This document shows, in pieces, positions 11,501 through 23,330 of a DNA stretch of 64,000 nt. The translations under genes and the position numbers were made by a program. The DNA comes from Clarkia xantiana subsp. parviflora (taxonomy: Eukaryota; Streptophyta; Magnoliopsida; Myrtales; Onagraceae): the NCBI GenBank assembly GCA_036873135.1, contig JAPTYO010000002.1, positions 22,718,452 through 22,782,451 of the forward strand. Reading direction: 5' to 3'. Numbering within the stretch: the first letter of the stretch is position 1; every line of letters starts with the position of its first letter. A model generated the notes under the pieces. That model was not told the DNA's origin and searched no databases. It saw only the letters and a list, made by a program, of their open reading frames with translations.

Positions 11501-12640
11501 GCGACATCATGGTTCTCACCATATCCAGAAGTGTACGATTACGACGTTCAGCCACACCATTCTGCTGTGGTGTGTTGGGGGTAGTCGTTTGACGGGCTAT
11601 CCCTCTTTCTTTGCACAACTTATCGAACTCATTAGAGAGATATTCTCCACCTCTACCAGTGCGTAAGGTTTTCACCTTCCGCTCCTGCTGATTCTCTACG
11701 AGGTTTGAAAGTTTCTAAAGCAATCTATAGCCTCGGATTTACGAGTTATCAGATGAGTAGACCCGTAACGGGTAAAGTCGTCAATGAAAGTCACGAAGTA
11801 ACGTTTCCCACTCCTTGCGGTTACATTCATTGGTCCACAAACATCAGAGTGAATTAGCTGCAATAGATACTCGGTTCGTTTGGCTTCTCCGAATGGTTTG
11901 CGAGTGGACTTTCCAGCTAGACAATCATGACAAGTGTTTTTAACCATATTGCTGGTCCCTGGCAGAAGCTCTCTCTGAGCTAATGTGTGGACCCTATCAT
12001 AGCTTATATGTCCGAGCCTCGCATGCCATCCGGCCGCGTCAGTTTCTGCTTCCCTGGAGGATAAAGCATACATACTATTCGAATCTATGCTTCCATTCAA
12101 ATCCATGATGAAAAGACCACTAGAGGAATGAGCATGTCCAAACAAGACGTTGCCTTTATTGATGCGAACAAAAGTCTTCTCGAATGATAAATTGTAATTA
12201 TTTTTCATAAGAGCAGAAACAAAAACAACATTTCTACGTATTCTAGGAGTAAAAAGGACATTTTTAAGAAGTATGGTCCTGCCATTGTACATAGACAACT
12301 TGCAATTCCCTACTCGTATGACTTCAACTTGAGAGTTGTTGCCAACGTATATCCTCTTAGAATCCTTTGGCAGTCGTCTAAACTTGGTAAATAGTCCTTT
12401 GTCGTTGGCTATGTGGTCCGTCGCACCTGAATCATGAATCCAAGATGGATTTGAGTAAGTTATCATGACAGTCGAGGAAACTAGAGCTTCCGTAACATAA
12501 CCAACATCGCATACCTTTTCAGGTAGCAATTTACTGGACCCTGTCCCATCGCCTGTTCGGTGTGGACTGGAGTTCCTGCGGACTATCTCAAATTTTATTC
12601 TGAGATTGCCTCGTTTAGACGTTGTCAACATTTTACCGTC
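8563..12640 (-). pseudogene. copia copy B: protease, integrase, RT and RNase H (broken)
   Basis: On the minus strand 12631-11696 reads protease (SWIHDSGATDHI), the GAG-pre-integrase zinc region (WHARLGHI ... CHDCLAGKS) and the integrase core (HSDVCGP, FIDDFTRY). A frameshift leads to GGEYLSNEF at 11675-11475, which carries the third acidic residue of the DDE triad. A hAT-like element splits the next part at 10891-11381. The linker follows (10630-10088), then RT at 9890-9039 with an intact YVDDIL motif and a premature stop. RNase H continues in shifted frames to 8563 (TKHIDVKYFY, ADPFTKPL). All pol domains are recognisable in order, but the reading frame has several breaks. Confidence 0.88.
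10891..11381. mobile_element. hAT-like non-autonomous element inside copy B
   Basis: 491 bp rich in ACCGGTCCGG-type motifs. The left end TAGGCTTGGGCA is the inverted match of the right end TGCCCACCCCTA, a TIR of the TAGGGGTGGGCA hAT type. It is flanked by an exact 8-bp duplication CTCTCTAC (10883-10890 and 11382-11389), the length expected for hAT transposases. It has no coding capacity and interrupts the integrase of copy B. Confidence 0.8.
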
Positions 12641-13298
12641 GACCGCCTATTGTTTCTTTCCTTTGTTATTCATCTTTCTTTTGCCCTGCCCAGCTAGTCT
12701 TGATTTCTTGGTGTTTTCTGACACCGAGATCAATCGAGCTTGTTCCATCTCGATGAATTTCAGGACAGATGCAAGGTCTAGCACGGAACCACTAGCTTTC
12801 AGAAGAGCCTTGGCTGCTGGCTAAGACTTCGGGAGAATCCCGATGATGACCTGGATTTTATCCCATTCACCCACCTGACCTTCTTCTTTCAGTGGTTTCA
12901 ACATTCCAAGGAGATCGTACACCTTCTCAAGTGTACTTTTGCTGTAGCTGTTTAGGCTATGTTCCATTGTTGGTAAGTGGGTGCAAGATTATTGCTATGC
13001 CATTTCCGTATTTCAGGAAGAGGGCATCTCATATGTCCTTTGTAACCGGAACATCCTTATACTCATCACGGAGATCCTGAGACATCTCATACAACAGTAT
13101 TTCCTCGAATTTCTTGTCATCCTTTTCCCATTGGAAATGGGCAAAGGCTTGATCCCTGGTTAGACCAGCAGCTGGGTAGCTCATGGATCTTTGAATGTGG
13201 CCTACCCGGCCATGATCCTCCAACAGTGCATTGACGCGTTTGCTCCACGAGTCGTAGTTCGTCTCAATCAAAAGCTCATTAGCACATGATGATACCAT
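12641..13298 (-). pseudogene. copia copy B: gag remnant
   Basis: From the ATG at 13298 the minus strand reads 89 codons (CANELLIETNYDSWSKRVNA ... FQWEKDDKKFEEI), homologous to the start of copy C Gag (17041). It then runs into stops and frameshifts down to about 12641. No zinc knuckle is visible, as in copy C. Confidence 0.75.
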
Positions 13299-15290
13299 TT
13301 GTGCTTTAATTCGTTACTTAACCACATTGATGATTATGCCAAAATCATGGAGACAATAACATGTTGAGAAAGAATTGCATATATCAGATATCTATTAAGA
13401 TGGAATACGACCGATAATGATTCATCAGTCATCTAAACCAACCGACCACCCGTAAACCGATGGAAGGGGTTGTGAAAGAGTTTTAAAACAGTCTTTTAAA
13501 ATGGTTTATCGCAAATTATCGGAACGAGAATTTTAAAACAAGCATACCCGATCTTGGCTTTCCTAAGGCCCTTTTTATTTTGAAAATTTCCGATGAATTT
13601 ACTTCATGCATATACAATTCTACTTTCCATGTAAATTATCATATGCAAGTAACATTCATCATACAATCAGACCTCATGCTTACGCGTCATGCGTCTAATG
13701 TTCTGAGGAACTCATGCTAGCATACATAATTCTACTATCAAAGTAAACTATTACATGCTGCTACATCCTCAACATCCTAGCATACGCGTTAAACATGCAA
13801 CTTCCACATCAATCATACATATTTGGTGACTGGTTTTCGATTTTAAAATAATTTTAAACATTAGAGGCTGATTTGCAATTCATGCTTACATTCAGTATAG
13901 CAACATCTAGACATGAATCCTAGGCAATTTCAACTATCACAGCATGTCTATCCTAGTGCGCATACCGTATATTTAACCAGAGCTCCGCCCACAACATGCA
14001 TTATCCAGCTAGCTTGACCTAGTCAAGACGACAGTCCTAATCATGCATAGATATATGTTGAATAATAAACAGTTTCAATTCAGCCCACTAATTATACCAG
14101 TCCCAAAAACATGTATATCCGAGATCCATCCACATGATCGTAACGAGGCATTAATGTTTAAATTAATAAACCTTTTGAGCACTGTGTAAGCTAATCGGAG
14201 TTCAAAACATTTGGATTTTAAAACTTTATTTCCCTATTTTACGTAATTGACTTGAATTCGGTTTTGAAAATCCGGTTCGATTCAGTCAATTTTCGGTTCG
14301 GTCTAGTAAAATCTGGTTCGTGTCCGGTTCGGTAAAATCCGGTTCAGTAAAATAGGGTTTGGTTCAACACTCAAAACCGGTTCGATTAGATCCACTTAGT
14401 TACCCCGGTTCGACCCGACCCGACTAGGTTGAAACGATTGAGAAAACCCGGTTCGGTTTAAAAACATTACGTCCCGGTTTTATAAATATTGAACCGGCCC
14501 AATAATTTCAAAAGGGTTTGGGCCGAAATGATTACTTGTGGGCTAAGTAGGGTTTTGATGTCCACTAAAAACTTAACTTAGCCATCAAGTAACATTAGTT
14601 ATAAAATTAATTTCCAATATTAAAATATATATATATATATATCGACCAAATCTATAACATATATATAATATATATATTTATTGCCAAGATTCTATATATA
14701 AGACAAAATCAATCAACAATATATATATATATATATATATGTAAAAATCGGCTAACTATATATAATATATATTTTATTTATTGTCAATATCTTTAACAGT
14801 GAAATAAATAACTGACAATATATTTTCTTAATCTTTTAAGTAACTAAATCAATCAATAATATATTTAACCCTATTTAAATATTAGATATATTGATAGTTA
14901 TATATATTTTCTATATATTAATGTGAATTTATCCATATGGTAAATAATATAATAATTAATTTCGGCTGAATTTTATTTTCTTGGTGCCTAAGAAATTAAA
15001 TATTTTACCTTGCAATTCCTTAGGGTTAGCCGAAATAACACATAATTAGAAACAAGTTGTCAAGTTTCAAGATCAAATTTTACTAAGATCAACAATCCAA
15101 TGTATGATTTTGATAAAAACCTTATTTTTCTTGAAGATCATGAACATCAATTTTACCAAGAACATCATGAAAATTTCGGGTTCACCAACAACCCAAAAAA
15201 TAAAAAATTTAAAATTCCCTTCTAAAATTTTCGGCAAAAACCATGCTTTTCAAGAACACCAGTTTATCAGAATCATGAACTCCTAACACA
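13299..15290 (-). other. copy B: long AT-rich 5' leader
   Basis: 2.0 kb between the primer-binding site and gag, without a reading frame of note. It contains a block of GGTTCGG/CCGGTT-rich sequence (14250-14500) and long TATATA runs (14620-14770). The same leader, in the opposite orientation, forms 44196-44922 plus 50756-51219 in copy D, so it is a family trait. Confidence 0.7.
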
Positions 15291-15304
15291 GGCTCTGATA
15301 CCAC
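15291..15304 (-). promoter_or_regulatory. primer-binding site of copy B
   Basis: The minus strand reads GTGGTATCAGAGCC, the copia tRNA-iMet primer-binding site, directly next to the LTR. Confidence 0.85.
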
Positions 15305-15904
15305 TGTTAGATTACGGGAGTAATCACTACGGACACTAAAACAAGGTACATGCTAGTAATAGTAATTACGCAACAGAATAATCACACATACCTTTAGCAC
15401 AGTCTGTAAACCCAAGATCTTGCTGAGGGAGTTCGCGGCTCTCCGGTCGGCACCCGTAGAAGTTCTTGTTAGAGAAGCCCTACGTGGTATAGTCTCCACA
15501 GCAAAGCCTCTGATCGACTCTTCGGCAGGGACAGATCTCTGTAGTGTTTGCTAGAAAGCAAATTGACACACCTTAGTGCTAGCAATGGTTCGGCCGAACT
15601 AGTGGTGTGGGGATGAGGGTTTTTCTCTCTAAAACACTCTAAGGAAGGATTAGTGATTAACCCTAGTAATCCCCTAACACCACATATATATATATAGGAG
15701 GAGTAAAGTGGACAAAAGTCCACTTTACCCCACTATTAAGTTCGGCAAGCCTTCGTATTAGGGAGGCCCAATTTTGGGCCTCTCATGTCAATTGGGATTT
15801 GTGTCCAGCCCAATTACCCTAATGTGACATTTACCCAAGTTCCTTTAGGTAAACTATACATATTATGGGCTACCAATTACGGCACCCATCACCATAGGCT
15901 AACA
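15305..15904 (-). repeat. 5' LTR of copia copy B
   Basis: 600 bp on the plus strand, TGTTAGATTACGGG...CCATAGGCTAACA, homologous to 6862-7430. With it copy B is a full-outline element of about 9.0 kb. The flanks differ: GTAAG and GCAAA when read on the minus strand at the two ends. This fits a 5-bp target duplication with two transitions. Confidence 0.85.
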
Positions 15905-16003
15905 TTTGCCCCCCCCCCCCCCCCAACTTTCTTCTTATTTGCTGCCATCGAGCGCAGGTAGTATGCTACTTTCTTTTTGTTCGAATCCAGCGGACGACGC
16001 CAG
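15905..16003 (-). pseudogene. gypsy element G1: leader, primer-binding site and start of gag
   Basis: Next to the LTR the minus strand reads CTGGCGTCGTCCGCTGG, a gypsy-type primer-binding site like the TTGGCGCCGTC of element H, followed by TTCGAACAAAAAG, also shared with H. An ATG at 15948 opens a lysine/glycine frame that includes a run of 16 G (plus-strand C, 15909-15924). It is cut after about 13 codons by copia B and resumes at 6861. Confidence 0.6.
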
Positions 16004-16800
16004 TGTTTGCACACGAGTTTCGTGGGCTTCTTCTTCTCGAACTCCTCCTTCTTGGGCTTCTTCTTCTCGCGTTCCTTCTTCTTGGGCTTTCTCCTTCCCG
16101 AATATCTACTTCGTGGGCTTCTTCTTCCCGTTTCCTCGCTTCCTCTCCTTGGTTACCTGAAAATGGGCACCAGGGGGTCCCGGTAAGCCCACTCCGATGC
16201 TTAAGTAAGTATAAGCTTTAGAGAGAGGTAATGAGCTTAGAGAGAGAGTGATGGATTACATTCAAATGAGGAGAGGACGTCTCTATTTATAGAGTTCCTA
16301 TTGGACCGCCCCGGTTCCAGTGATTTCCTGGTCCGGTTATGGCAGTTTCGTAATATAAGTGGCTTTGACCGTAAATAAGGCGTGTTTGACCTCGGTTCGA
16401 CCGTAGATAAGTTTGATATGGCTAAGTGTTGATAAATGGCCTCTAAGGGCGAGCCCTGGACGAAATATCGTCCGGGGGTAAGGGTCCGGGCGAGGGGAAC
16501 TCGCCCGGACGGAGAGGGATACCCATCCCCAGAGCCTTGCTCGGGTACCCGAGAGGCAGCTCTCGCTCGGGTAACCCGAGCGAGGTTCCCTTGCTTGGGT
16601 TACCCGAGCAAGGATGCCTTGCTTGAGTTACCTCCGAGGGACGGAAGTCTCTCGGGGCCTTCCGAGTTGATTTCACCACTCGGGTGTTTATGGGGCATGC
16701 GCTATGGGCCTCGGGTGTCCGTTTTCTAAGTTTCGAATTATAATCAATCATGGCCCATTTACTGTGTCCAATTCATAATAGCTTGGGCATATATCCAACA
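16004..16800 (-). repeat. 5' LTR of gypsy element G1
   Basis: On the plus strand TGTTTGCACACG...ATATCCAACA (797 bp). The minus strand carries a TATA box (CTCTATAAATAGAG near 16285-16300) followed by an R region with CTTAAGCATCGGAGTGGGC, a motif also present in the LTRs of H (36190, 43631) and E. The upstream part (16436-16700) is GC-rich and palindromic. The left limit is set by the primer-binding site and the right limit by the junction with the copy C leader. Confidence 0.65.
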
Positions 16801-17040
16801 AGGTGTATATAATAACTCCCCGTTCCGGTTAAAGTGATTAAACCGTTTTTAAAAGAGTCCGATCTATTAGAAAAGAGACGACAGCAATGTGGACTCTTTT
16901 CACTGTCTCCTTCAATTGGTTTACTGGTGGTCGGGTTGGCTAGATGATTGAGGAATCATTGTTGTTCGCCTTCTATCTCATAGATATCCGATATAAGCAA
17001 TTCTTTTCAAACTGTTTTAAATTGCAACCCTGATTGTCGC
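16801..17040 (+). other. copy C: truncated leader
   Basis: 240 bp upstream of the copy C gag, resembling the gag-proximal leader of copy B (13300-13560, inverted). It stops abruptly at the G1 LTR, so G1 probably inserted into the leader of C and separated it from its 5' LTR. Confidence 0.5.
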
Positions 17041-17781
17041 ATGGATATCAATGTGTTTGTTTTAGCATTAGTGGATTCATCCAATGCCAATGAGCTTCTA
17101 AATGACGCGAAATACAACTCGTGGTGCAAACACATCAGTGTTCTGCTGGATGATGAGGGTTTGATTGAACACATTTCGAAAACAATGAGCTGTCCATATG
17201 CAGGTCTGGAAAATGGGCTAGCATATACTCACTTCAAGTGGGAGGACGATGACAAGAGAGCAAGAGAGATTTTTGTATCAGGAATGTATCCGGATATTGA
17301 AAATCAGTTCAGGGATATCCAGATAACGAAAGATATCTGGAATGCTTTATTCTTGAAATATGGAAACTGCATTGCAGCTCAGCTGCACCCACTGATAGCT
17401 CCTTTAGATGAAAGTCTGAAGAGCGATACAATTAGTGTACTTGAGAAAGTATACACCTTCCTCAACATTGTGAAACCTCTTGAGGATAAAGGTCAAATGG
17501 TTGAATGGGACAAAATTCAAGCCATAATCGGGATCCTCCCGAAGTCTTGGAGAGCAACCGAGACTCTTTTGACCATCATTATTTCTTTGTTAGACCTTGC
17601 ATCTGTCCTGAAAATAATCGAGATGGAAGAAGCTCGATTAGAAATTTACAAACCTATGGCTAAATTGCCAGGACCACCTGCTGGACAAACAAGGAAATTG
17701 AAGAACATGAGTAAGAAACAACATGCGGTTGATCGTAAAACGTCAACCAAGCTTGAACAAGGAAATTTCCGGGTAAAATAA
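17041..17781 (+). CDS. copia copy C: Gag (246 aa, still open)
   Basis: An uninterrupted frame of 246 codons. It shows the copia Gag pattern: ANELLNDAKYNSWCKHISVL near the N-terminus, FKWEDDDKRAREIF at about residue 62, a helical middle part, and LPKSWRATETLL around residue 165. A basic C-terminus (RKLKNMSKKQHAVDRK) follows, with no CCHC knuckle. It would form the particle shell of the retrotransposon. The start is chosen because it aligns with the B gag and lies just past the leader. The TAA at 17779-17781 separates it from protease; whether that stop is original to the family is unclear. The rest of the element is broken, so it is probably not expressed as a working unit. Confidence 0.8.
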   Translation: MDINVFVLALVDSSNANELLNDAKYNSWCKHISVLLDDEGLIEHISKTMSCPYAGLENGLAYTHFKWEDDDKRAREIFVSGMYPDIENQFRDIQITKDIWNALFLKYGNCIAAQLHPLIAPLDESLKSDTISVLEKVYTFLNIVKPLEDKGQMVEWDKIQAIIGILPKSWRATETLLTIIISLLDLASVLKIIEMEEARLEIYKPMAKLPGPPAGQTRKLKNMSKKQHAVDRKTSTKLEQGNFRVK

Positions 17782-20700
17782 GAAATAGTTGGGAAGAACT
17801 CTATCCCTCGTCACTTAGGTGAGGGCTGAAGTTCTAGCAACCCGCGTACCAAGGTACGCAACATTGGATACGATAATGAAACTTTCGTTTCTTCTAATGT
17901 CATGTTGGCTGGCTCAAATCATTCATGGATTCTTGATTCATGTGCAACAGACCACATAACAAATAACAAAGGGTTGTATGCCATGTTCAGAAGTATGCCG
18001 AAGGGTTCAAAAATGATCTATATCGGCGACAACTCCCAAGTTGAAGTCGAAGGGATAGGGAACTTCAAATTGCCAATGCGCAACGGCAGGGCCCTACTCA
18101 TTAAAAAATTATTTTTTGCACCTAAAATTCGTAGGAATTTTTTTTTTCTGTTACTTCTCTTATGAATATTGGATTCAATTTATCATTTGAGAACTCCTTG
18201 GCTAAAATCAATAAAGGTGGCGTCTTTTATGGATTTGCAAATTCTTCCCGTGGTCTCATTGTTATGGATTTGAATGAATCTGAGAATTCAAATATAATGT
18301 TTTCAATATCATCCAAGGAAGCAGAGACTGATGTGGCCAGATGGCATGCGAGGTTGAGACGTATATGCTATGAAAGAATGCAGACACTAGCTCAGAGAGG
18401 GATTTTTCCTAGTGCAAGTCATGTGGTGAAAGCCACTTGTGAGGACTGTCAAGTTGGAAAGTCCACCCGAAAGCCATTCAGTGAAGCACTGCGAGCCGAG
18501 TACCCATTGCATTTAATCCATTCTGACGTATGTGGACCCATGAATGTCACCGCTGGGAGTGGTAAACGTTACTTCGTAACTTTCATTTATGACTTTACCC
18601 GATACGGGGTCACTCATCTAATTACTCGTAAATCTGGTCATTGGGTGCTTTAAGAGCTATCTCAATCTCGTAGAAAATTAGCTGGAGCGAAATGTGAAAT
18701 CCTTGCGCACTGACAGATGTGGAGAATACCTCTCGAATTAGTTGGACAAGTTATGCAATGAAATGAGTATTATCCGTCAAACGACGATCCCTTATACGCC
18801 ACAACAGAATGGTGTGGCGAAAAGACGTAATCGTACACTCCTAGACATTGTAAGAACCATGATGTCGCAAGCTCAACTTCTGATCTCCTATTGGGGTGAT
18901 GCGTTGTTGACTGCCACTCATGTAGTAAACCGTGTACCAACAAAATCGGTGGACTCGACACCATATGAGCTGTGGACTGGTAAAGAGTTGAATCTTACCA
19001 GGCTACGCCCTTGGGGTTGCGCAACATACACGCATCAAACAGACAGCCGATACGGCAAGTTGGGACCTAGAGGATTGAAAAGTTTTATTTGATACTTAGA
19101 AAACTCTAAGGGATATGTGTTTTGGCGGCTCAGGAAAATGGTGGCGTAGTCAAACATGAGTCTAGAGATGTTACGTTTATTGAGGATGAATTTTCGAAGC
19201 TTGTTAACATCAAAACGAATGAAGTCTTAATATAACTAGAACATGATGAAAATGATCATGTCCCACTTACTTGGAGTGAGATATTTGAGGGAGAAACAAT
19301 GTGATGTGGTAAATGAGAATGAAGACATTTTCATAAATAAATCCAGCGGGAGGAGACAATCCAACCACAGAAATCATAGTTGCTCCGGGTGCGAATCAAG
19401 TAGTACCTGATCATGGTCATCTAGTTGCTGAACTGTTGGATAAAAATCATATAATTCCTCAACTACCTACTGGGTCCAGTGGGAGTGGGACAACCAACTT
19501 GGTTCCTGGTCCGAGAGACCAAGGAATTCATCTCGGATGTGGAATCCTGAGACCAAGATGTCGTCCAAGAAAAGTTGTAGGAGAAGGTTCTAGTAACGCT
19601 TTGGTCCCTAGTGGGAGCATCGTTCCTAGTGGGAGCATTGTTCCCAGTGGGAGTATAGTTCTAGATAGGAATGAGCCTAGACGTAGTCTAAGGCAGAGAA
19701 CTTCTCCTAAGAATTATCCCATTGAAAGAGGTGAATTGCTCACTCTGACTTAGGTTGATGAACCGGTAACGGTTAAGCAAGATTTGGAAGGTCCTCAATC
19801 AAATGAATGGAGGAAGGCAATTGAGGAAGAGATCGCCTCTATGAAAGCCAATTATGTTTGGACGTTAGTTGATTTGCCTGCTAAACGCAGAGCAATAGGG
19901 GCTAAGTGAGTTCTTAAACTGAAACTCACTGCCAATGGAAATGTTGAGCGATATAAAGCTCGACTAGTCGCTAAAGGGTATACCCATCTCCACGTAGTGG
20001 ACTTTGATGAGTCTTACTCACCGACTGTGCGTTACACCACGGTCCGGGCCATTTTGGCCTTGGTTGCTAGCCTCGATCTCGAGCTGCATCAGATGGATGT
20101 TAAAACTGCCTTCCTTCATGGGATCTTGGAGGAAGAGATCTACATGGAGCAACCAGAGGGTTTCTTATCCCCAGGAAACGAACGTAAAATCTGTAAGCTC
20201 GAAAGATCGATCTATGGTCTTAAATAGTCGTCTCGGAAATGGTGCCGCAGGTCCCTCAAGAAAATCGTTGGTAACGGATTCGTGAATCTTCACGAGGATT
20301 CTTGTGTGTACACGAAGACCTCAGGGTCAAAGTATGTTATCTTGACGTTATACGTCGATGATATACTGATTGCCGCGAACCATGTGAGTTACCTGAATGA
20401 ATCAAAGTCCTGGTTACCATCCGTGTTTGAGATGAAATACATGGGTGAAGACACATATATCCTAGGCATTAAGATTGCTAGAGATCGTGGTGCTCGAAAA
20501 TTATGTCTTTCGCAGGAAGCATATATCAACAAGTTGTTGAGAAGGTTTAATCTCTTTGATGTTAAACCTGTGGATACGCCGATAGTGTTTGGGTGTGCGC
20601 TGTCGAAGCGTGATGGCCCAAAGAACCTGGCAGAGCGCGAACAGATGAAAAGTGCAGAGTACCGTAGTATGGTAGGAAGTCTGATGTACGCTATGCAATG

Positions 20701-21330
20701 GACTCAATCTGACATCTGTTACGTTGTGGGTTTGGTAGCGCATCTCTAATCAGACCTCGAATATCAACATTTAAAAGCCGTCAAACGGATAATGAGATAT
20801 CTGAAAGGTACCGCAAACTTAACTCTGTGCTATCAGGGACGTAAGCTCGAATTGATAGGATATAGTGGCGCCGACCACGGTGGTGATCTAGATAATCGTA
20901 AATCCACCTCAGGAGGAGTGTTTCTCCTTGCTAATGTTGTCATCTCTTGGATGAGCAAGAAGCAATCATGTGTCACGCTGTCTACTATGGAATCAGAAAT
21001 CGTAGTACTCTCAAAGAATGCACAGGAGGCTGTCTGGCTAAGGAGATTAATGATTGCCCTACTTGACGTCGAGGACAGGAGTAAGCCTTTGTGCGTTTAC
21101 TCTGACAGTCAAGCAGCGATAAGGGCAGTCAGAAATCCCAAGTACCATAGTAGGACTAAACACATTGATATAAAACATAACTATGCGAAAGTGTGGTAGA
21201 GAACAAGCTGATCACAGTTGAATTCTCGCCTTCTGAAAATATGGTTGCAGATCCATTAACAAAACCTTTACGCAAGGATATTCTCGAAAAGTACGTAAAA
21301 CTGATTGGCTTGCGTAGAGTTTAGAAGGCT
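17782..21330 (+). pseudogene. copia copy C: protease, integrase, RT and RNase H (broken)
   Basis: Protease starts near 17902 with SWILDSCATDHI; the Gly after Asp-Ser of the active site is Cys. A frameshift at about 18160 leads to the pre-integrase zinc region (RWHARLRRI ... CEDCQVGKS) and the integrase core (HSDVCGP, FIYDFTRY) to 18653. The integrase continues at 18742-19092 (TPYTPQQNGVAKRRNRTLL). The linker is at 19436-19753. RT is at 19997-20227 and 20282-20749 with YVDDILIAAN. RNase H is at 20792-21199 (GADHGGDLDN, STMESEIVVL) and ends at about 21323. At least six breaks make it inactive, but the domain order is complete. Confidence 0.88.
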
Positions 21331-22431
21331 TGTGATGTGTCAGTAACATTGTTGATTCGAAGTGATGTTTGAATAAAATAATTGATAAACTGAGTTTATG
21401 ATCTTATGACATCACAATGACATTATTACATCGGATGGACGGTCTATAAACTAGTCGTTGGAGTGTGAATCTTCCTAATAAAATACGTCGAATGTGGACC
21501 TTGCCATGTCACACGTGCTTGGTCGTCTTGATGGAAAGGATTCCTCAGCCATATCAAGATCGACTAAGAACCATGAGATTTTGAAAGATAATCATGGTTA
21601 AGCAAAACGATCATTTGGTTTCGGGGTATCATGACATGATCAAAGTTTTGCAGATCGCCCTGACGAACTCAGTTCGTCTACAACCAGATTCCGGGCTAGA
21701 TGGGAATCTACGATAGCATATGACATTTCCACTCCTGATTTAAATTCAGGTTATGCTGTCGACACACACTTCATACTGCGCGTGCCACGTTCGACCAGGG
21801 GGTCAGGCTCGGTTGTGTTAGACGAAATCTTCCAAGATTTTGAAAGACACAATCTTCTTCACCTTGAGCATGTGACTGATCCCGAGTGCTTCTTGAAGGA
21901 GCAACCGAAGTACCCTTACCACTCGGAACTCATATCCAAAGTTGGGCTCAAGGTCGCTCCCAGGCATACGAGCGTAGTGCTGAACAAAAAGGCCAAGTGA
22001 CCATATTTTGGGCAACAGTTTAGTTAGACTAAGTATATGAGTGATATGGATGGTCATGTACATCTGTAATTCTCCGACTCTTGTATTCACAAGGTGGCCA
22101 CCAACCATATATTAGTTGAAGGTTGTGAATACTTGTGCGGATGCCTTGGAGAAGTATCCCTGTGTGGAAACTAGGAAATTGGAGAATAACAGTTGACCAG
22201 GGGTACAACGCAGCACAAAGCAGTAATAGGTTGATAACATGACAAGGAGTCAACGTTCCACAGACGCTACAACACCCTTAACCGATGAGTAGCACGATGT
22301 CCGTTGTGTCTGCCGATCGCACAACAAACCTCGTATGAACAATATGGGAACGATATTGGATCACGAATGGATATTAATATGTTGGTCGACAACATATTAA
22401 TAGGTACCCTCCCATTCCGGCGAGTGGGAGC
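21331..22431 (+). other. copy C: 3' noncoding region and polypurine tract
   Basis: Equivalent to 4469-5581 of copy A. It ends with GGCGAGTGGGAGC before the LTR. No gene is seen. Confidence 0.7.
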
Positions 22432-23030
22432 TGTTGGCATTTGGTGTATATGAGCCGTTGTAATTGGGAGCCCATTAATATAAGCCAAACAAATTAAACA
22501 TAATTGGAGTTAGGAACATAAGGGATTTTGGGTCAGGCCAAAATCCTTATGAGCCACAATTGGCCCAAAATAGGCCAAACCCAATTCATGTGATATTCAG
22601 CCGAACTAGGGTAAACCCTATGGTGGGTTTTGCTCACCTCCTCTTATAAATATGAGGTGTTAGGGGATTTCTTAGGGTTGATCCCTCTCCCCCTTTTAGT
22701 TTACTAGACAAGAAATCCATATCCCTATATTCCTAGGAGGTTCGGCCGAAGGTTTCAAGACCTAAGGAGGTGCCGAAATTGTGCCAACAATTTACTCCAG
22801 AGATCCGTCATGTCATCGAATTGAAAAAGGCTTTGTTGTGGAGACAATTGCCTGCAGATTGCTCCTTAACAAGAGTTCCTGTCGGACCCGACCGACATAT
22901 CGTGAACTCCCTCTGTGACGATTCTTGGGCTACAGAAGATAAACTGGTATGTGCCCATTTCCACTGCGTAATTAGTTATCTGGCATGCACACCTGTTTTA
23001 ATCAGTAGTAACTATCCCCTAATTCCAACA
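22432..23030 (+). repeat. 3' LTR of copia copy C
   Basis: 599 bp, TGTTGGCATTTGG...CTAATTCCAACA, homologous to the other family LTRs but more diverged. A TATA-like CTCTTATAAATATGAGG lies at about 22641-22657. Confidence 0.8.
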
Positions 23031-23330
23031 GGGTCGATCTACTCGGGTTTTCTCAATCGGTCAAACCCAGATCGGGTCGGGTCGGACTAGGTGGGATAAT
23101 GGGTCGGGTTAAACCTGGTTCGATAAATCGAACTGAAATCACCTAAATCGGACCGGTCGAACCGGGACAATAAGACCGGACCAGTAGGACCGGAACAATC
23201 GGACCGGACCGGTCGGACCGGGACAATCGGGCCGAACCGTTCGGACCGGGACAATCGGGCCGGATGGGTTGATAGCCCTAGAGTCGCCACTACTAGCATA
23301 GTCTTTTTAAGTGACAAAAAAGGTGAGTAT
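23031..23330 (+). repeat. fragment resembling the family leader (GGTCGG/CCGG-rich)
   Basis: Directly after the copy C LTR comes sequence such as TTTTCTCAATCGG and ATCGGGTCGGGTCGGAC, also found in the leader of copy D (50938-50975). This suggests a second element or a tandem LTR-internal junction rather than ordinary flanking DNA. Confidence 0.45.

Noticed and set aside
16436..16751. Overlapping frames of about 100 codons on both strands
   Set aside because: They lie in the GC-rich palindromic U3 of the G1 LTR, and stops are rare there because of base composition.
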